NCBI GenBank assembly: GCA_030146365.1 | Contig: JASLBU010000234.1 | Location: 1 to 61,744 of the forward strand | DNA length: 61,744 nucleotides | Direction: 5' to 3' | From: Candidatus Limnocylindria bacterium | Lineage (GTDB): Bacteria > Chloroflexota > Limnocylindria > QHBO01 | In this document: positions 57,947-61,744 of the stretch, piece by piece | Layout: every line of letters starts with the position of its first letter | How positions within the stretch are numbered: position 1 is the first letter of the stretch | Made by a program: the position numbers and the translations under genes | The notes under the pieces: generated by a model | Databases searched by the model: none | What the model saw: only the letters and a program-made list of their open reading frames with translations | What the model was told of the DNA's origin: nothing

Positions 57947-58686
57947 TCGCTCTTGGGCGCGTCGATGGCCTGTCGCTGGAGGCCGAAGAGCTGCCGGATT
58001 CCCGCGGCGGCGAGATCGATCATGGCGTCCATCTGCCCGCGAGTGAACGCGCCGTGCTCGGCCGTGCCCTGCACTTCGATCAGGCGGTCGTCATCGACCA
58101 TGACCACGTTGAAGTCGACGTCGGCGGTCGAATCCTCGCTGTAGTCCAGGTCGAGGAAGGTCTGGCCACCCACGACCCCGACGCTCACCGCGGCCACCTG
58201 CCCCGTGATGAGGTGGGCCATGCCGTAGGTGGTGAGCGCGCGGGCCAGCGCCACGTAGGCCCCGGTGATGCTGGCGGTTCGGGTGCCGCCATCGGCCTGG
58301 ATCACATCGCAGTCGACGGTGATCGTTCGTTCACCGAGCTTGGCCATGTCAACGACGCCGCGCAGACTGCGGCCGATGAGCCGCTGGATCTCGTGCGTGC
58401 GCCCGCCGACGGAGCCGCGCGCCGCCTCCCGCTGGCTGCGTTGGGTTCCTGCCCGCGGCAGCATGCTGTACTCGGCAGTGACCCAGCCGCGACCCTTGCC
58501 GCGCATCCAGCCCGGCACGCGGTCCTCGATCGTGACCGCACAGATGACCCGCGTGTCACCGACGCGGATCAGCACTGATCCCTCGGCGAACTTCAGGTAG
58601 TCGGGAACGATCTTGACGGGCCGGAGCTGGTTGGAGACCCGGCCGTCGTTACGACGGCCGGGTCCGGTGGCGCTGGAAGTCGTCAT
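57943..58686 (-). CDS. rph: ribonuclease PH
   Basis: A 247-residue phosphorolytic 3'-5' exoribonuclease that trims tRNA 3' ends. It has RRNDGRVSNQLRPVKIVPDY, FAEGSVLIRVGDTRVICAV, GWVTAEYSMLPRAGTQRSQR, RTHEIQRLIGRSLRGVVD, DVIQADGGTRTASITGAYVA and DLDYSEDSTADVDFNVVM. The ATG at 58686 follows TAGAAT by 10 nt. Confidence 0.95.
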   Translation of the reverse strand: MTTSSATGPGRRNDGRVSNQLRPVKIVPDYLKFAEGSVLIRVGDTRVICAVTIEDRVPGWMRGKGRGWVTAEYSMLPRAGTQRSQREAARGSVGGRTHEIQRLIGRSLRGVVDMAKLGERTITVDCDVIQADGGTRTASITGAYVALARALTTYGMAHLITGQVAAVSVGVVGGQTFLDLDYSEDSTADVDFNVVMVDDDRLIEVQGTAEHGAFTRGQMDAMIDLAAAGIRQLFGLQRQAIDAPKSE

Positions 58687-58688
58687 GT

Positions 58689-58711
58689 GGCTGCCGATTC
58701 TACCGGCAGCC
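58689..58711. promoter_or_regulatory. inverted repeat enclosing the rph -10-like box
   Basis: GGCTGCCG (58689-58696) and CGGCAGCC (58704-58711) form an 8-bp inverted repeat. The loop contains TAGAAT on the minus strand (58697-58702), the presumed rph -10 box. It could be an operator or double as a terminator for the CAP gene that ends at 58721. Confidence 0.4.
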
Positions 58712-58720
58712 GGGCGGAGC

Positions 58721-59725
58721 CTACCCGCCGAACGCGCGCTCGAGGAAGCCGGCCATCTGCTCCCGGGTCACGGGCGAATTCGGGCAGAACTGTCCGGCTG
58801 AGCAACCGCCGGTGATTCCGGCGGCGGCGAGGGAGTTGACGGCTCCCTCGTGCGTGGTCCCGTTGTCATCCCAGAAGTAGTCTCGGGCCGAGACCGGCAG
58901 GCTCAACGTCCGCGCCAGGAAGCTTGCCATCTGGCCGCGCGTCACCGTGCTGGTCGGGCAGTAGCGGGCGTCGGTGCACCCCACGGCGATCTTCGCCGCG
59001 GCGATGCCGTTGATGTCGGCTCGGTGCATTGACGATGAAACGTCGGTGAACCATCCGCTCGACTGCGCCGGCAGGCCGGTCACGCGGCGGAGGAAGCTGG
59101 CCATCTGCTCGCGCGTGACGGCTGCCCTGGGGCAGAACTTGCTGGCGGTGCAGCCCGCGGTGACCTCGTTGGTGACGAGCCAGCCGATCTCCGCCTTGAA
59201 TGCAGACAGACCGATGTCCGTGAAGCCGCTCGTGGTGGTCGTGTCGCTCGTTCCGCAGAGTTCGGCGAAGATCATGGCCCCGTAGTGCCGAGACTCCGGC
59301 CCCGGTGAAGTGCTTCCGCCCGCGTGCGTGTATCCGTCGCCGAGCATGATCTCGCGATGCGAGGTCGACTTGAACCATTGCTCGCCGAAGCGAGTGATCG
59401 AGCCTGTCCCGTTGTAGGCGATGATCTCGCCGAAGGTTCGCCAGCAGACGCCCGAGGCGTTGAGCCGGGCCCCGATCAGGTCGAGGTCATGCGCCATATG
59501 GTCGGCCTCCGCCATGGCGTTCGAGCGCTCGACGGCAATGGCCTCCAGGACGGCGTTCGCCCCGACCGGAGGAACCTCGGCCGCGCCGCGATACTGGTTC
59601 GTCACCGCGAGAAACTCGGCATTGCCCGCCGCCCGCACCGGCGCGGCAACGCTGGGGAGGATGAGCGCGGCCAGGAGCGCGGCAGCGAGCATCGGGGTGA
59701 AACCATGGTGCAGGACGCGGAACAT
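58721..59725 (-). CDS. secreted CAP-domain protein with three SLH repeats
   Basis: A 334-residue exported protein. After a signal peptide (AALLAALILPSVAAPVRA) comes a CAP/SCP-like domain, about residues 30-160. Features are FLAVTNQYR, ALEAIAVERSNAMAEADHMA without the first residues conserved elsewhere, HDLDLIGARL, FGEIIAYN, WFKSTSHREIMLGDGYTHAG and YGAMIFAELCG. CAP proteins have varied extracellular roles, so no activity is assigned. Three SLH-type repeats (about 165-334) with VTREQMASFL, VTRGQMASFL and VTREQMAGFL follow. The ATG at 59725 has GGAG 7 nt upstream. The 114-bp gap before it contains no obvious gene. Confidence 0.82.
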   Translation of the reverse strand: MFRVLHHGFTPMLAAALLAALILPSVAAPVRAAGNAEFLAVTNQYRGAAEVPPVGANAVLEAIAVERSNAMAEADHMAHDLDLIGARLNASGVCWRTFGEIIAYNGTGSITRFGEQWFKSTSHREIMLGDGYTHAGGSTSPGPESRHYGAMIFAELCGTSDTTTTSGFTDIGLSAFKAEIGWLVTNEVTAGCTASKFCPRAAVTREQMASFLRRVTGLPAQSSGWFTDVSSSMHRADINGIAAAKIAVGCTDARYCPTSTVTRGQMASFLARTLSLPVSARDYFWDDNGTTHEGAVNSLAAAGITGGCSAGQFCPNSPVTREQMAGFLERAFGG

Positions 59726-59839
59726 GAGTGACTCCAGGCAGGAATACGGGTGGGTGGGTACGCCCACACCGTAGGTCTCGTCATCCCGGCTGGCGATGGT
59801 CCGTATGGCTGACTGAGGTATGACCCGATCGGCTGAGCC

Positions 59840-61726
59840 TCAGCGTGTCAGTCCGCGATGAAGGAAGGCAGCCATCTGCTCGCGCGTGACGCTCGCCCGT
59901 GGGCAGAACGTGCTCGTCCCACATCCACCGGTGATGCCGGAAGCCGCCAGACGGTTGATGTCACCCTGATGGCCACTGGCGGCATCGTCACTGAAGTAGT
60001 CGGTCCCGGTCGTCGGAAGAGCCAGGGCCCGTGCCAGGAAGCTCGCCATCTGCTCACGGGTGACCGTGGCCCTCGGGCAGAAGCTGCCGGGCCCGCAGCC
60101 TCCGGTGATACCCGAGGCCGCTAGCCGATTGATGTCGCCCTGGTGAGCGCTGCCCGCATCATCGGTGAAATAGTCGGTCGCGGTGGCGGGCAGCTTCAGA
60201 GCCCGGACCAGGAAGCTCGCCATCTGTTCGCGGGTGACCACACCCTGAGGACAGAAGGTCGTCTGCGAGCAGCCGCCCGTGATCGCCCGGTCCGCGAGCC
60301 AGATGATGTCGAAGACGAACGGCGAATCGGAGATATCGGTGAACGGTAGTGGGCCGAACCGCACGTAGATGGTGTCCCAGAGCTCCGGCCTGGACCCGTC
60401 CATGAGCAGATGCCAGACGCCGATTCCGCGCAGCCCATTGCCCTTCACCATGGCGTACTTGGCGTTGAGCGAGGTCGCATCATCGTAGTAGCCCTGGACC
60501 CAGGTCCCGTACGCGCTGCTCTGGTACCGGTACCACGGAACCTGGCCGGTGGGATCCCACAGCCGACCGTGCTCCCTGACCGCCTCGAGCGCATTGACGT
60601 AGCCCGGCGCCCAGCTGCGGCCGAATGGCTCCGAGGCCGGCTTTGCCGTTGGGCAGATCGTCGATGATCTGCAGGTGAGGGAGTGCGCCGTGCCGGCCTG
60701 TGTGGTCCACGCGCGGCCGTAGTACGGCACGCCCCAGATCAACTTGGACGCGGGGACGATGGCCAGGTGGTCCCGCATCGCTGTGCGCGCGTCGAAGATG
60801 TACGGACTGTCGATGGGCGCCACGCCGCCAGCGCGCGCGGACCCGGACCAGCTGAAGTCATAGGCCATGACCATCAGCGCATCCGCCGCACCCGGTGCGC
60901 TGAGGGCCGCGACGTCGTACCCGGTGCTCCACGACGCGGCACCCGCCATGGTTGCCACGGACACGTACGAGCCGGCGCCCTGTGCCGTCAGCCCGGCCTT
61001 CAGCTCACGGACGAACGTCGTGAACTGCGAGCGCAGACCGGAGGGCACCGGCTCGAAGTCGACGTTGACCCCATCGGCACCCCGCGCCTTGATGGTTGAG
61101 CCGATCTCCTGGATCAGCCTGGCGCGGTTGGTCGAGCTGGCGAGAAGCTCGGTCATCGCCGAATAGTCACCGTTCCACGCCATCATCGTGACGGTCAGCA
61201 CCACGCGGACGCCAAGCTGGTGCGACTTCGTGATGACCCCTGTCATGGCCGACGAGGCCCAGCCGGCCCACTCCGTCGTTGGCACCCCCGTCGCCGTGGT
61301 CTTTGCCAGCGTGCCTGCGCCGGTGGCGCTCACCGCGAAGTAGGCGATCGTGGAGACGTGGTCATACCGCAGGTGCTGCATGCTCGCCGAGCTCAGCGCC
61401 CAGTAGGGCAGGTACCCGAACACCTCGTGGCTGAGTCCATTCGGGAGCGCAACGACGCCGGCCGTCTTCCCATCGCTCAATGACATCGTGCCGCCATCGC
61501 GCCCCGGCAACGAGAGTGGCGGCGGCATGTCGCCTGGCTGGAACTCGTGGCTCTCTCCAGAGCGCTCGAGCAACATCTCAGCGTGGATGCCGGGAGCCAC
61601 GGCCGGCGCATCCGGCGCTGGCTGAGGGCTCGGCGAGGGGTCCGACGCGCGCGCGGGCGTGACGGCCGGCAGAAGGAAGAACAGGGACAGGAGGGCGGCA
61701 AGCGGCCGGACGCGCGGCTTGAACAT
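59840..61726 (-). CDS. secreted GH18-type glycoside hydrolase with three SLH repeats
   Basis: A 628-residue exported protein. A signal peptide (LAALLSLFFLLPAVTPARA) and Pro-rich linker precede a GH18 barrel (about residues 100-435), with EVFGYLPYWALS, VRVVLTVTMMAWNG, the catalytic motif ADGVNVDFEPV, ADALMVMAYDFSWSG, IWGVPYYGRAW and GLRGIGVWHLLMDG. The final Glu of the DxxDxDxE motif is present, with Asn at one Asp position, as in spore-cortex/SpoIID-like GH18 members. It may cut peptidoglycan or another GlcNAc glycan. Three SLH-type repeats (about 440-628) close the protein. TAGCGT lies 8 nt before the ATG. Confidence 0.85.
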   Translation of the reverse strand: MFKPRVRPLAALLSLFFLLPAVTPARASDPSPSPQPAPDAPAVAPGIHAEMLLERSGESHEFQPGDMPPPLSLPGRDGGTMSLSDGKTAGVVALPNGLSHEVFGYLPYWALSSASMQHLRYDHVSTIAYFAVSATGAGTLAKTTATGVPTTEWAGWASSAMTGVITKSHQLGVRVVLTVTMMAWNGDYSAMTELLASSTNRARLIQEIGSTIKARGADGVNVDFEPVPSGLRSQFTTFVRELKAGLTAQGAGSYVSVATMAGAASWSTGYDVAALSAPGAADALMVMAYDFSWSGSARAGGVAPIDSPYIFDARTAMRDHLAIVPASKLIWGVPYYGRAWTTQAGTAHSLTCRSSTICPTAKPASEPFGRSWAPGYVNALEAVREHGRLWDPTGQVPWYRYQSSAYGTWVQGYYDDATSLNAKYAMVKGNGLRGIGVWHLLMDGSRPELWDTIYVRFGPLPFTDISDSPFVFDIIWLADRAITGGCSQTTFCPQGVVTREQMASFLVRALKLPATATDYFTDDAGSAHQGDINRLAASGITGGCGPGSFCPRATVTREQMASFLARALALPTTGTDYFSDDAASGHQGDINRLAASGITGGCGTSTFCPRASVTREQMAAFLHRGLTR

Positions 61727-61734
61727 ATGACCGC

Positions 61735-61740
61735 ACGCTA
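61735..61740 (-). promoter_or_regulatory. weak -10-like box TAGCGT
   Basis: TAGCGT on the minus strand ends 8 nt before the ATG at 61726. It has the right spacing but is a poor match. Confidence 0.25.
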
Positions 61741-61744
61741 CTCC

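Overview
The window is a compact, high-GC bacterial chromosome segment with about 50 protein genes and two tRNA-Pro genes. I see no insertion sequence, prophage or CRISPR array. Six secreted proteins carry C-terminal triple SLH-type repeats with the signature VTREQMASFL and paired cysteines. Together with gene content and GC this suggests a Chloroflexota of the Candidatus Limnocylindria type, although a deep-branching actinobacterium cannot be excluded. Genes are densely packed: many same-strand neighbours overlap as ATGA, GTGA or TGATG, and several convergent pairs overlap at their stop codons. A -10-like TAnnnT box often lies only 6-10 nt before the start codon, which suggests widespread leaderless transcription.

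Layout. 1-6941 is mostly housekeeping and accessory metabolism: a PIG-V-like mannosyltransferase, an MBL-fold hydrolase coupled to an FAD monooxygenase, a membrane cupredoxin, serA and ppa. 6954-9928 holds two SLH exoproteins, a lysyl oxidase and a sugar dehydrogenase. 10029-15460 is a minus-strand operon wecB - csaB - fused double glycosyltransferase - glycosyltransferase, a candidate secondary cell-wall polysaccharide operon. 15556-19782 has two O-antigen polymerase/ligase-like membrane proteins and a glycosyltransferase. 19865-28133 is a plus-strand operon with a flippase, an unassigned GT-B protein and a complete pseudaminic acid pathway (PseB, C, F, a G-H fusion, I). 28130-31758 has glnA, a formyltransferase and a polysaccharide deacetylase. 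31755-37901 has a PucR-type regulator, ResB, a Cys/Met-metabolism PLP enzyme, a YerB/DUF3048 protein and a diguanylate cyclase. 38138-40690 has an LCP ligase, a WecA/TagO-type initiating transferase and tRNA-Pro(UGG). 40827-43148 is an SLH-anchored D-glucuronyl C5-epimerase-like protein. 43153-54673 is a long minus-strand gene row with a flippase, all five enzymes for UDP-ManNAc3NAcA, a polyprenol-phosphate-sugar synthase, a parvulin-type foldase, MazG and a glycosyltransferase. 54736-61726 has SLH-anchored subtilase, CAP and GH18 proteins around rdgB-rph.

How it fits together. WecA would start a glycan on a polyprenol carrier, and WecB would supply ManNAc. CsaB would add the pyruvate ketal that SLH domains bind, and the LCP protein would attach the finished glycan to peptidoglycan. 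The six SLH proteins would then dock on it. Two further glycan systems, one with pseudaminic acid and one with a diacetamido-mannuronic acid, each have their own Wzx flippase. The window therefore reads as a cell-surface construction locus interrupted by housekeeping genes. These links are inferred from gene families and adjacency, not demonstrated.
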